Shown in pieces: positions 1 through 9,458 of a DNA stretch of 64,000 nucleotides (position 1 is the stretch's first letter; every line of letters begins with the position of its first letter). A program made the position numbers and the translations under genes. The notes under the pieces were generated by a model. That model saw nothing but the letters and a program-made list of their open reading frames with translations. It searched no databases and was not told where the DNA came from. Source of the DNA: Bacteroidota bacterium (lineage in GTDB: Bacteria; Bacteroidota; Bacteroidia; Bacteroidales; FEN-979). The stretch is taken from assembly GCA_026391835.1 (NCBI GenBank), contig JAPLDF010000072.1:62001-126000 (forward strand), read 5' to 3'.

Positions 1-2
1 TC

Positions 3-2312
3 AACAATGCGTCGACCCCGAGCAGCGAGACGGACCAGCGCGCATTTTCTTTCGACATACTACCCAGCAACATGATTGCCAACATGGTGATCTATAAAAC
101 GCCCGCACCGGAAATACCGGCTGATTTTGCAGGGGCTTTCATACAGATATCCACAAAAAACATCCCAGAGAAGAACAGTCTGGGTTTTGGTTATACTGTA
201 GGTTACAATGACGGCGCCTCCCTTAAGGAATTTCAAAAATATCAGGGTGGCAAAACCGACTGGCTTGGTTTTGACGATGGAACCCGCAAATTACCCGGCA
301 TCATCCCATCCACAAATGAAGTACTTCAATTGCAGGATTACGGCGGCGGCGGGACACCCGAAGAGAATGCCTACCGCAAGCAGCGCATGCTTGACATTGC
401 CCGTTCATTCAGTTCGATCTCCTCAAGTACCGGCAGAACGGCACCCCTTGACAATAAATTCAACGTTGATTTCAGCCACATCTTCAATGCCGGCAACATG
501 AAAATAGGGAATATTACGGCATTGAGCTATAAATTAAGCCACAGCATTGACGAAATTGAGCGATTAAAGGTGGAATCATACGGAACCACGAATAGCGGTG
601 TTACATATTCAAAATCATACCAGGATCTGGAGAATGATGAAGGTGTTGGTATCGGTGCCATTTCGAACTGGTCGCTGTCAACGGGAAAAAGTGTTTTTGA
701 ATTCAACAATTTGTTTAACCAGACCGGCATCTCCTCCACCATTGTCCGGACCGGTATTGACCATTACCGCGATGACAACCGTGTATATAAAACGATGCTC
801 GGGTACGCAAGCCGGACCATCTATTCCGGGTCGATCGGGGGAAGCCACAACATGAATGAATTTAACTCCCTTAAATGGACACTTGGATACTCCTACGCCA
901 ACCAGAGTGAGCCCGATAACAGGCTGATCAACTATTATGCACCCAAAAAGAACGACAGTACCTATTACCCGTTTCAGCTTGACTATACTGCCACAGCAAA
1001 TGCCGACGGAAATGCCCGGCTTTTTACCGGTGTGAAAGAAAATATTTACAACGGGAACGTTAACTACCAGCATACTTTCAACTTTGGCAAGTTTACGCCG
1101 GAACTTAAAACCGGGATTTTCGGCGAACGGAAAAACCGTGATTTTTATGTTCGTCCGTTTGGCGTGATCTGGGCGAAAACCGGCGTGATCAACCAGGAGA
1201 TCCTTCATCAGCCGATTGACAGTGTCTATAATGAAACCAATTTCAATTTCCAGGACGGTGTAATCTATCGTGAAGTGTACGATCCGGGTTACCAGTATAA
1301 AATTGAAAACACTCTGCTGGCAGGCTATCTGGCACTTAGGATCCCCGTTGGGAAATTCCTGAACATTTATGGAGGCTTGCGGGTAGAAAACAACAAACTG
1401 GTCCTCTGGGGTCCGAATGCAAACCGGGAGATGGCAGTTCAGACAACGCGGGACACCCTGAACCTGTTTCCTTCGGTGAATATCACGTTTAATATCAACG
1501 AAAAAAACCTGATCAGGCTGGCCTATGGCAGAACCATAAACCGGCCTGAGTTCCGGGAAGTAGCCCCTTTTGCTTTTTACAACTTCAAGGAGAACGTAAC
1601 GGTTTACGGTAACCCGGGCATTAAATCATGTTACATCGACAATTATGACCTCCGTTATGAATGGTATCCCAGCCCGGGTGAAATGATCACCGTTGGGGCA
1701 TTCTATAAAAAATTTGACAGTCCCATCGAAGCAACCTGGGTTCCTGCTTCGGGCGGGGAGTGGGACCTCCATTACCTGAATGCACTCAACGGGAACAGCA
1801 TCGGGGCTGAAGTTGACATCAGGATTGGTCTTCAGAACTGGTCGAACAAGCATAATTTCCTGCGCACCTTCAGGAATTTTTCCTTCGTGCTCAATGCAGC
1901 TTACATCAGGTCGCGCGTGGAAACAAACCCGGAATACCTCTTCGTGCTCGATCATAACCGGCCCATGTACGGCCAGTCGCCCTACATTGTAAATGCCGGA
2001 ATATACTATCAGACGTTAAAAAATGACCTTTCTGTCAGCCTGTTGTACAATGTTTTCGGCAAACGGATCGTGGGGATCGGTACACCCGACATTCCAAATT
2101 CGTACGAAATGCCGCGAAATATACTGGACTTCACCATACAGAAAAGAATTGGCAAGAATTTAACACTCAAATTCGGTGTCAAAGACATCCTGAACCAGGA
2201 AGTTCTGATCCAGCAGACCATGAAAACGGAAGGCCTTCCTGATGTCATCATCAAGGTAAAGGCATACGCCCCGGGCCGGATATTTTCTTTTGGGATAAAC
2301 TACACAATTTAA
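3..2312 (+). CDS. TonB-dependent outer-membrane receptor (5' end missing)
   Basis: The frame is open from the window edge, so the N-terminus (signal peptide, any carboxypeptidase-like domain, TonB box, start of the plug) lies outside; 769 residues are visible. Near the start there is plug-domain sequence (FDILPSNMI, then a TPAPEIPADFAGAFIQIS stretch), followed by a long beta-barrel region with alternating aromatic/polar strands, INRPEFREVAPFAFYNF and TINRPE-type blocks, and a final strand ending in FSFGINYTI with a terminal aromatic-rich motif typical of outer-membrane barrels. Such receptors import ligands across the outer membrane using TonB/ExbBD energy. Only 9 bases separate its stop from the cohesin-like gene downstream, so the two are probably co-transcribed. 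The ligand cannot be read from the sequence; it is not clearly a SusC. Confident for family, not for substrate. Confidence 0.9.
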   Translation, partial: NNASTPSSETDQRAFSFDILPSNMIANMVIYKTPAPEIPADFAGAFIQISTKNIPEKNSLGFGYTVGYNDGASLKEFQKYQGGKTDWLGFDDGTRKLPGIIPSTNEVLQLQDYGGGGTPEENAYRKQRMLDIARSFSSISSSTGRTAPLDNKFNVDFSHIFNAGNMKIGNITALSYKLSHSIDEIERLKVESYGTTNSGVTYSKSYQDLENDEGVGIGAISNWSLSTGKSVFEFNNLFNQTGISSTIVRTGIDHYRDDNRVYKTMLGYASRTIYSGSIGGSHNMNEFNSLKWTLGYSYANQSEPDNRLINYYAPKKNDSTYYPFQLDYTATANADGNARLFTGVKENIYNGNVNYQHTFNFGKFTPELKTGIFGERKNRDFYVRPFGVIWAKTGVINQEILHQPIDSVYNETNFNFQDGVIYREVYDPGYQYKIENTLLAGYLALRIPVGKFLNIYGGLRVENNKLVLWGPNANREMAVQTTRDTLNLFPSVNITFNINEKNLIRLAYGRTINRPEFREVAPFAFYNFKENVTVYGNPGIKSCYIDNYDLRYEWYPSPGEMITVGAFYKKFDSPIEATWVPASGGEWDLHYLNALNGNSIGAEVDIRIGLQNWSNKHNFLRTFRNFSFVLNAAYIRSRVETNPEYLFVLDHNRPMYGQSPYIVNAGIYYQTLKNDLSVSLLYNVFGKRIVGIGTPDIPNSYEMPRNILDFTIQKRIGKNLTLKFGVKDILNQEVLIQQTMKTEGLPDVIIKVKAYAPGRIFSFGINYTI

Positions 2313-2321
2313 ATAAACATT

Positions 2322-4064
2322 ATGAAAAGAGATGTATTGATTATTTTTTTCCTGGCGATATTTTTTGGTTCCCAGGCTCAAACCTTAACCGTATCTGTGC
2401 CAACCGTGACAGCCACTGTCGGACAGATCGTGTATATTCCCGTGAAATTGTCCGGAGCCAGCAGCAGCGGGATGCCGATCAGCGGGGCCAACATCCAGAT
2501 CACTTACGACACAGCTGTTTTACACTACGATACGCTCACCAATTTCTATTCTGCAATGCCTCAAAATCAGTGGTTTTTCGGAGGACAGCTCGGACTGGTT
2601 TCAGCGAACTGGCTCGAACCAAGTTTGAATACACTTGCAATTCCTGACAACACTGTTTTGTATGAGATCAAGTTCCACTACAAGGGAGGCAATTCACCGC
2701 TGACCTTTACCACGGTTGAGTTTACAGATGCCCAGTACAACCTGATCCCAACACTGACCGTGAACGGAGCGGTGAATGCCCCTGTCGTATTCCGGCAGGT
2801 CACATTCAAGGTCGACATGTCGAAGGAGAACATCACTTCAAGCGGGGTTCACATCGCAGGAAGCTTCAACAACTGGAATTACGCACAAACGGCCATGTCG
2901 CTTTTACCAAACAGCATTTACCAGGTCACCCTGACACTTCAGGAAAATGTGGCCTACCAGTACAGGTTCGTGAACGGCAATACAATTTCGGGCGTCGAAA
3001 CTGTACCGGCATCCTGCGGGGTAGCGAACGGGACCGGCCAGTATAACCGGCAAATTACCGTGCCCAATCATGATACTACCTACTCTGCAGTGTGTTTCAG
3101 TATGTGCAGCCACTGTCCTGCAAGTGTTTCGGTAACATTCAGGGTGGACATGCAAAATCAGACGGTTTCGCCCAACGGGGTGCATCTGTCGGGAACATTC
3201 AACAACTGGAATTATGCACAAACACTGATGACTTCGAACGGCGGAACGATTTACGAAACCACCATGACCATGGATGAAGGAACCTATATGGAATTCCGGT
3301 ATGCGAATGGCATCACTTCCCAACAGTCCGAAACCGTGCCTGCTGCCTGTTCGCTCAACGGCAACAGGTATTTTACGGTTCCGGCCCATGATACTGTGAT
3401 GACCGCTTACTGCTTTGGCAGTTGTACGGCGTGCGGCACGGTTGCACATTATTCACATGTTACCTTCAGGGTGGATCTCATCACACAGCATATCTCCCCT
3501 GATGGCGTGCATATCTCCGGCACATTCCAGGGCTGGAACCCGGCTGCAACACCGATGATCAATTCAGTGGACAGTGTGTTCTCATACACCGACAGTTTGC
3601 TGACAGGCACCTCGGTTCAGTATAAATTTGTGAACGGGAATTCCACTGCAGGTCATGAAACTGTGCCTCTTGCCTGTGCTTCGAATGGAAACAGAACCCT
3701 GCTCGTGCCAGCCAATGACACCATTCTTAACCTGGTTTGCTTTTCGCAATGCGATAGTTGTGTTCTTACGGGAATAGCTGAAGCAGGGAGAAATGATTTT
3801 GAACTCGGCCAGAACTTCCCGAATCCATGTTCCCTGGTCACAAATATCGGTTATCATATCAACCGGGAGGGTACGCTGAACCTTATGGTATACAGTCCAA
3901 TGGGCAGGGTTGTTGCGGTATTGTTCAACGGACCATGCAAACCTGGTGCCTATACCCTGGCATTTCAAACAAACAGCCTGCCTGCAGGAATATACTTCTA
4001 CAAGATGATCTTCACCGGGGAGGCTGGAACTCAGCTTCAAAGCAAAAAAATGATTATTCAATAA
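2322..4064 (+). CDS. Exported T9SS protein: cohesin-like domain plus three CBM48/AMPK-like modules
   Basis: 580 residues. Residues 1-20 are a signal peptide ending GSQAQ. Residues about 21-152 look like a cohesin fold: a strand VSVPTVTATVGQIVYIPVKL, then ANIQITYDTAVLHYD, and a late strand LYEIKFHYKGG. Three tandem modules follow at about 157-262, 268-366 and 378-476. Each opens with VTF(K/R)VD and contains GVH(I/L)(A/S)G(S/T)F, W and P/YAQT blocks, and each carries paired cysteines near its end (for example CFSQCDSC). These resemble the starch-binding/AMPK-glycogen-binding beta-sandwich class. Residues about 495-580 are a T9SS type A sorting domain (NFPNP at its start, PAGIYFYKM near its end), so the protein should cross the outer membrane and be anchored to the surface. 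It sits 9 bases after the TonB receptor. The cohesin call rests on pattern similarity and needs a profile search. Confidence 0.85.
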   Translation: MKRDVLIIFFLAIFFGSQAQTLTVSVPTVTATVGQIVYIPVKLSGASSSGMPISGANIQITYDTAVLHYDTLTNFYSAMPQNQWFFGGQLGLVSANWLEPSLNTLAIPDNTVLYEIKFHYKGGNSPLTFTTVEFTDAQYNLIPTLTVNGAVNAPVVFRQVTFKVDMSKENITSSGVHIAGSFNNWNYAQTAMSLLPNSIYQVTLTLQENVAYQYRFVNGNTISGVETVPASCGVANGTGQYNRQITVPNHDTTYSAVCFSMCSHCPASVSVTFRVDMQNQTVSPNGVHLSGTFNNWNYAQTLMTSNGGTIYETTMTMDEGTYMEFRYANGITSQQSETVPAACSLNGNRYFTVPAHDTVMTAYCFGSCTACGTVAHYSHVTFRVDLITQHISPDGVHISGTFQGWNPAATPMINSVDSVFSYTDSLLTGTSVQYKFVNGNSTAGHETVPLACASNGNRTLLVPANDTILNLVCFSQCDSCVLTGIAEAGRNDFELGQNFPNPCSLVTNIGYHINREGTLNLMVYSPMGRVVAVLFNGPCKPGAYTLAFQTNSLPAGIYFYKMIFTGEAGTQLQSKKMIIQ

Positions 4065-4102
4065 TTAAAACACATTGTCACTAACCTTAAAACAACATCA
4101 GT

Positions 4103-7100
4103 ATGAAAAGAACATTCTTTACGCTTGCCCTGCTTATCGGGGTGATTGTTACGGGTTTCGCACAGATCACCGACCCGTTTTTTGAAAAGGTAACTTACGT
4201 AGGAGCCTTTGGAAAGACAGACTGGACCCAGGGATGGGCCAACTGGACCCCGCAAACGACCGTTTATCCTGCCACCAATATCACTGTTGGCGACGGTTCA
4301 ACAACTCCTTCTGCAACCACAACGAATGTGATTACCGCCAATACGCGCTGGTCGTCGAGTAATTCACCGGTTGTCGGGGCAGCATCATTTACGAATCCGA
4401 ACCTTTCAGATCCGTTCTTTGAACAGGTCAATTATATAGGCGCTTTCGGAACATTTGACTGGACACAGGGATGGGCAAACTGGGATCCGCAAAACACGGT
4501 TTACCCAGCAACAAACGTAACCGTCAATGCAGGTCATATTACAACAAACACAACCTGGACATCAGGCAACGTTTACCTGCTTAACGGCTGGGTGTATGTT
4601 GATGCCGGTGTAACGCTGACCATCCAGGCGGGTACCGTTATCCGCGGCGACAAAACAAACAAGGCTGCGCTGATCATGGATCGCGGCTCCAAACTGATTG
4701 CCCAGGGCACTGCCTCACAGCCTATCGTTATGACCTCAAACCAGGCCATCGGTTCACGTGACCGCGGCGACTGGGGCGGACTGATCATTTGCGGTTATTC
4801 AACGGTTAACCAGCCCGGCGGAACCGCCGTTATCGAAGGCGGTGTAGGTTCCATTTACGGTGGTGGTGCAACCCCCAACAATGCTGACAATTCAGGCGTG
4901 TTTAAATATCTGCGTGTTGAATTCGCCGGATATCCATTTGCCCCCGACAATGAAATCAACGGGATCACCTTTGGCGGAGTAGGAAACGGCACAACAGTTG
5001 ATTTTGTTCAGGTATCATACAGCAATGACGATTCGTACGAATGGTTTGGCGGAACAGTGAACTGCAGGCACCTCGTCGCTTTCCGCGGAATGGATGACGA
5101 ATTTGACACGGACAATGGATTTGGCGGAAAACTCCAGTTTCTCGTGGCCCTCAGGGATCCGAATGTAGCTGACATTTCAGGTTCAAACGGATTTGAATCC
5201 GATAACGATGCCACCGGAAGCAGCAACCTTCCCATCACCCACCCGATCTTTTGCAACGTAAGTATTTTTGGGCCGCTGGTGACCCTTGCCACACCGTTCA
5301 ACTCGAACTTCAAACGTGCCATGCATATCCGCAGGAATTCCACGCTGTGTGTTTATAATTCAGTTTTTGCCGGGTTCCCCGTTGGTCTTTACATTGACGG
5401 GAACAACACCATGGCAAATGCTAACAACAACACGCTGCAGATTGAAAACTGCATCATGTCGGGCATGACGACCACTTTTGCTGTACCATCCGGACAAACC
5501 TGGAATTCCACCGACGAACAGAACTGGTACCTTGCACCAGCTCGACACAACAGCGTGCTCACCAACAATACCGACCTCAGCCTGGTTGATCCGTTCAACC
5601 TTGCTGGCCCGAATTTTACACCTGCCAAAACTGTTTATAAACTCAACGGCTGGTTGTATGTAAGAAATGGCGCCACCCTGACCATCGACCCGGGGACCAT
5701 CATACGCGGCGACAAAACAAACAAGAGTGCACTGATTATCGAGCAAGGTGCGAAACTGATCGCCAACGGAACGATAACCGAACCTATCGTGTTTACATCG
5801 AATGAAAACGCCGGAAGCCGCAACCGTGGCGACTGGGGTGGTGTGATCCTTTGCGGCCTTGCCACGGTCAACCTGCCCGGTGGTACCGGAGTAATTGAAG
5901 GTGGCGTCGGCTCTGTATTTGGTGGCGGTTTAACCCCAAATGATGCCGACAATTCCGGATCGTTAAAATATGTCCGCATCGAATTCCCCGGTTTCCCCTT
6001 TGCAGCAAATAATGAAATCAATGGTCTGACACATGGTGGTTTAGGTTCAGGAACAGCAGAAGATTTTATCCAGATTTCCTATTCTGCCGACGATTCCTAT
6101 GAATGGTTTGGGGGTACCAGCAATGCAAAACACCTGATTGCCTTTAAAGGCCAGGATGATGATTTTGATACGGATAACGGTTTTGCCGGAAAACTCCAGT
6201 TCTGCGTGAGCTTGCGTGAAAACTTTGCCGACATATCCGGTTCAAACGGGTTTGAATCTGACAACGACGCCACAGGTACATCCAATACCCCGAACACCCA
6301 GGCTACCTTTAGCAACTTCACCGTTGTAGGCCCGATGGTTACCCTTACCACCCCGGGGATCGATGTCAATTTCAAACGCGCGATGCACCTCCGCCGCAAC
6401 ACCCAGCTGAAAGTTCACAACTGCGTTTTCATGGGCTGGCCAACAGGTCTTTATATCGATGGCAACAGTACACAGGCCAATGCCGATGCCAATCTTTTAC
6501 AGGTTGAAAATACATTCATGTCGGGCATGACCACAAACTTTGATGTGCCTTCCGGACAAAACTGGACCCCGGCAACCGAACAAACCTGGTACCAGTCTTC
6601 AACCCGTCACAACAATACCTTCGTAAACAATACGGATATCCAGCTTGTTGATCCGTTCAACCTTGCCGGCCCGAACTTCCTCCCGCTGGCAACTTCACCG
6701 GTGTGGGGAGCTTCACGCTGGTCGAGAACCGTTTCCGGCCTTGTAACCTATGACAATGTTGCAGGCACCCCGATGAACGGCACAGTCCTTACCCTGAAAA
6801 CCCAGGCCGGTGCTGCCGTCGAAACTGCCACAGCTGACGCTGGCGGTAATTTCTCGATTTTTGCAATCGACGGTGTGTATGTTATTGATGCTGCCAGCCC
6901 AAAAACATGGGGCGGACTTGGCATCCAGGATGTCATCAACACACGTAAAAAAATCTCCAACCTGATCACCTTCACCCCGCTTCAGAACAAGGCCGCCGAT
7001 GTTAACCAGACAAACACTGTGAACGTACAGGATCCGATTGTCATGAGGCAGAAACTTTCGGCTCCGAATACAAATTGGCCGAACTGGAAGATCGCAAACT

Positions 7101-7210
7101 TTGTTTTTGAAAAACCGACGGTAACCGTGAATGGTTCGAACGTTGTTCAGAACATCAAAGCAATGGCCGGCGGCGATGTTAACAACAGTTTTGTTCCGGC
7201 TGCCAAGTAA
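4103..7210 (+). CDS. Exported protein with duplicated beta-helix-like modules and C-terminal dockerin-like domain
   Basis: 1035 residues with a signal peptide ending TGFAQ at residue 21. A 41-residue segment starting DPFFE(K/Q)V and containing WTQGWANW occurs at about 24-64 and again at 103-145. It is followed by two full-length modules (about 150-490 and 490-880) that share RGDKTNK(A/S)ALI, NRGDWGG, GGVGS, DDSYEWFGG and DTDNGF blocks, a known Bacteroidota exported family of unknown function. After a prealbumin-like stretch (about 890-935) comes a dockerin-like tail: a degenerate first half (GGLGIQDVINTRKK, about 937-950) and a good second half DVNQTNTVNVQD (about 965-976), fitting the D-x-N-x-x-x-x-I/V-N-x-x-D calcium loop, then GDVNNSF near the end. 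There is no ordinary T9SS type A domain after it. The neighbours on both sides encode cohesin-like domains, which suggests a binding partner. Confidence 0.85.
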   Translation: MKRTFFTLALLIGVIVTGFAQITDPFFEKVTYVGAFGKTDWTQGWANWTPQTTVYPATNITVGDGSTTPSATTTNVITANTRWSSSNSPVVGAASFTNPNLSDPFFEQVNYIGAFGTFDWTQGWANWDPQNTVYPATNVTVNAGHITTNTTWTSGNVYLLNGWVYVDAGVTLTIQAGTVIRGDKTNKAALIMDRGSKLIAQGTASQPIVMTSNQAIGSRDRGDWGGLIICGYSTVNQPGGTAVIEGGVGSIYGGGATPNNADNSGVFKYLRVEFAGYPFAPDNEINGITFGGVGNGTTVDFVQVSYSNDDSYEWFGGTVNCRHLVAFRGMDDEFDTDNGFGGKLQFLVALRDPNVADISGSNGFESDNDATGSSNLPITHPIFCNVSIFGPLVTLATPFNSNFKRAMHIRRNSTLCVYNSVFAGFPVGLYIDGNNTMANANNNTLQIENCIMSGMTTTFAVPSGQTWNSTDEQNWYLAPARHNSVLTNNTDLSLVDPFNLAGPNFTPAKTVYKLNGWLYVRNGATLTIDPGTIIRGDKTNKSALIIEQGAKLIANGTITEPIVFTSNENAGSRNRGDWGGVILCGLATVNLPGGTGVIEGGVGSVFGGGLTPNDADNSGSLKYVRIEFPGFPFAANNEINGLTHGGLGSGTAEDFIQISYSADDSYEWFGGTSNAKHLIAFKGQDDDFDTDNGFAGKLQFCVSLRENFADISGSNGFESDNDATGTSNTPNTQATFSNFTVVGPMVTLTTPGIDVNFKRAMHLRRNTQLKVHNCVFMGWPTGLYIDGNSTQANADANLLQVENTFMSGMTTNFDVPSGQNWTPATEQTWYQSSTRHNNTFVNNTDIQLVDPFNLAGPNFLPLATSPVWGASRWSRTVSGLVTYDNVAGTPMNGTVLTLKTQAGAAVETATADAGGNFSIFAIDGVYVIDAASPKTWGGLGIQDVINTRKKISNLITFTPLQNKAADVNQTNTVNVQDPIVMRQKLSAPNTNWPNWKIANFVFEKPTVTVNGSNVVQNIKAMAGGDVNNSFVPAAK

Positions 7211-7220
7211 TTCAAGTTAT

Positions 7221-7306
7221 TTTTTCACCGCGAAGGCGTAAAAACCCTAAAAAGCATACCCAATGATCATATAATTCTTAGCGTCTTTGCGTCTTTGCGG
7301 TGATTT
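7221..7306. repeat. Intergenic imperfect palindrome (ccgcgaagRcgYaaa family)
   Basis: Left arm tttcaccgcgaaggcgtaaa and right arm gcgtctttgcggtgatttt face each other across about 40 bases. The same arms recur at 22104-22190 and 40860-40986. The element lies between two exported-protein genes and could form a long hairpin that dampens read-through or protects the mRNA end. Confidence 0.8.
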
Positions 7307-7335
7307 TAAAAATTGATCAACCCCACCTAAATTCA

Positions 7336-9348
7336 ATGAAAAAAAACATGAAAAAAGTACTGATTACATTTATTGCCATTATCATTTTTGTTGCAGGACA
7401 GGCGCAGATAACAGTTACGCTGGGAAGCGCACTGCTCCGGAATCCGGGGACAGACGTTCATCTTCCCGTTTCAGTCAAAGGGTTGAACGGCCTTGCGGGT
7501 GGAAAAGGCGTGACCGGCCTTGAATTGCACATTGGGTATATCAATACCAGCCTGGTGTATGATACTACTTTGAATTTCTGCGCCCTGACACCGGTATCAC
7601 AATGGTTTTTCGGTGCGAACGGCACAGAGTACAGTACCAACTGGATTGAACCCGCCGGCAACAAACTGAATATACCTGATAATACAGTACTTTTCGACAT
7701 TGTTTATCATTACCTGGGTGGTGCAACCATACTCACTTTCGACACCGCGCGATGCCTGCTGCTTGATTCAGCCTTTAACATCATTCCCGGGGTGCATTAT
7801 GTCAACGGACAGGTAACCCCTTCACTAGGTGCAGGTGAATCGCGATGGAACGGAACCGGGCCTTGGATCACTGCTGCCAACTGGAGCAATGGCATACCCG
7901 GCGACAGCACCAATGCGATCATCGAAACCGGGGAGGCGACAGTATCCTCCAGCGCCGTTTGCAAAGCCCTTACGATCAGCCAGGGCACAATCATCAATCT
8001 TTCACCTGGTTTTTCACTGACGGCAAACAGGGATTACACAAACAACGGGAACATGAACCTCCGGTCGGATGCAACCGGCAGCGGGTCACTCATTGTTCGT
8101 GGCGCGGTTTCAGGCTCAGGTGTCAACAAATTCGACCGTTACCTTGATTTCAGTTCAGGCATGCCAAACCTGGTTTCGTCACCGGTTACTGGTGCAACAG
8201 CCGGTGTTTTTGGAAGCAACACCGTTGAAAAATATGTTGAAAGCTCTTCATCGTGGGAAACTCAGCCTTCGTCGTCGAACCTGGAAACCGGGTCCGGCTA
8301 CCGCATCAATGGTTCGGCCCCGGCAACATTCAGTTTCCAGGGCATGTTCAATTCCGGCGCGGCAACAGCCGGCGACCTCCCGTACACGGCAGGCAGCCAG
8401 GTCTCTTCAAGGGGACTCAACCTGCTCGGCAACCCTTATCCCTCCGCAATTCAGTGGGAACAGGGAAACTGGGGCAGGACAAACCTCGATTACGCGGTGT
8501 ATGTTTGGGAAGGGTATAAATTTGTGAGTTGGAACGGTTCGGTTGGTGCCCTGAAGGACGGGATCATCCCGGCCATGCAGGGTTTCTTTGTAAAAAGCAA
8601 TGCTGCCGGAGCTTCACTCACAATTCCTGCTGACGCAAGATTGCACAGTACCATGCCATTTTACAAGAATTCAGAGGCAGTATCCAATGTCATTTCAATG
8701 CAACTCGAGAACAACACAGATACGAATCATTATGATGAAGCATTTGTGCATATCCTCGACGGCTCAACGGCAGGATACGATGGCGCCCTTGATGCATGGA
8801 AACTGACAGGGAGCAGCTCTTATCCCCAAATCTATACACAGTCGGCAAACCAGGACAACCTCTCAATCAACACACAGCCAGAATTTGTTTCAGTGCCTGT
8901 TCAATTCACGGTCGGCACAGCCGGTTCGTACAAGATCATCTTTGGCGGTATCAGTTCGTTCAGCCCTTCACAGCCCCTGTTCTTCGAGGATAAGACCACC
9001 CATACGGTGATCAACATCCGGAATTCGTCTGATTTTGGGTTTTCCTCTGACGGGACAACGGAAACAGGTCGTTTTGTGCTCCATTTCCAGGAAGTTGGAA
9101 TGGAAGAACATGACGGAACAGTTTTCACGGTCTGGAGCAACGGGAATACGATACACATCTCGCCAATAACCGGGTCATTTCATGCCGACAGGGTGGATAT
9201 TTACAACCTTTCCGGTCAGCTTGTATCTTCGGCCGCAAACCTTGAACTCCCGGGCATTGTGCAACAAGATAACCTTACCGCGGGATTGTACATCATACAG
9301 ATCATAACCACGAAAGGAACCTACACCCGTAAACTTATGGTCAGGTAG
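7336..9348 (+). CDS. Exported T9SS protein with N-terminal cohesin-like domain
   Basis: 670 residues from the chosen ATG at 7336. The frame is open to 7300, but residues before MKKNMKK are not signal-like; 7348 is an alternative start. The signal peptide ends GQAQ. Residues about 25-162 match the cohesin-like domains of the neighbouring genes: TVTLGSALLRNPG, VHLPVSVKG, LELHIGY, SQWFFGAN, NIPDNTVLFDI. A long region typical of Bacteroidota surface proteins follows (W-N-G-T at about 170, repeated G-N-P-Y-P and GFFVK blocks). The last 70 or so residues have a T9SS type A pattern (VDIYNLSGQLV and a LTAGLYIIQI strand). The cohesin copy is the most divergent of the four in the window, with a G-L-A-G-G-K insertion replacing the ASASGTP loop. 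Enzymatic activity is not apparent; a structural or adhesive role is inferred. Confidence 0.85.
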   Translation: MKKNMKKVLITFIAIIIFVAGQAQITVTLGSALLRNPGTDVHLPVSVKGLNGLAGGKGVTGLELHIGYINTSLVYDTTLNFCALTPVSQWFFGANGTEYSTNWIEPAGNKLNIPDNTVLFDIVYHYLGGATILTFDTARCLLLDSAFNIIPGVHYVNGQVTPSLGAGESRWNGTGPWITAANWSNGIPGDSTNAIIETGEATVSSSAVCKALTISQGTIINLSPGFSLTANRDYTNNGNMNLRSDATGSGSLIVRGAVSGSGVNKFDRYLDFSSGMPNLVSSPVTGATAGVFGSNTVEKYVESSSSWETQPSSSNLETGSGYRINGSAPATFSFQGMFNSGAATAGDLPYTAGSQVSSRGLNLLGNPYPSAIQWEQGNWGRTNLDYAVYVWEGYKFVSWNGSVGALKDGIIPAMQGFFVKSNAAGASLTIPADARLHSTMPFYKNSEAVSNVISMQLENNTDTNHYDEAFVHILDGSTAGYDGALDAWKLTGSSSYPQIYTQSANQDNLSINTQPEFVSVPVQFTVGTAGSYKIIFGGISSFSPSQPLFFEDKTTHTVINIRNSSDFGFSSDGTTETGRFVLHFQEVGMEEHDGTVFTVWSNGNTIHISPITGSFHADRVDIYNLSGQLVSSAANLELPGIVQQDNLTAGLYIIQIITTKGTYTRKLMVR

Positions 9349-9458
9349 GAGTCTGTTCATTGCCTGAAAGAATCATACGATTTTGTGACTATGTCTTAAC
9401 GCAAATGTAAAGTCATCATAGTATTTATCATACTTCATAAAAACAAAAAAATAGCAAT

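Noticed and set aside
678-1208. 176-codon - strand ORF
   Set aside because: Shadow of the TonB receptor; no motif or start signal.
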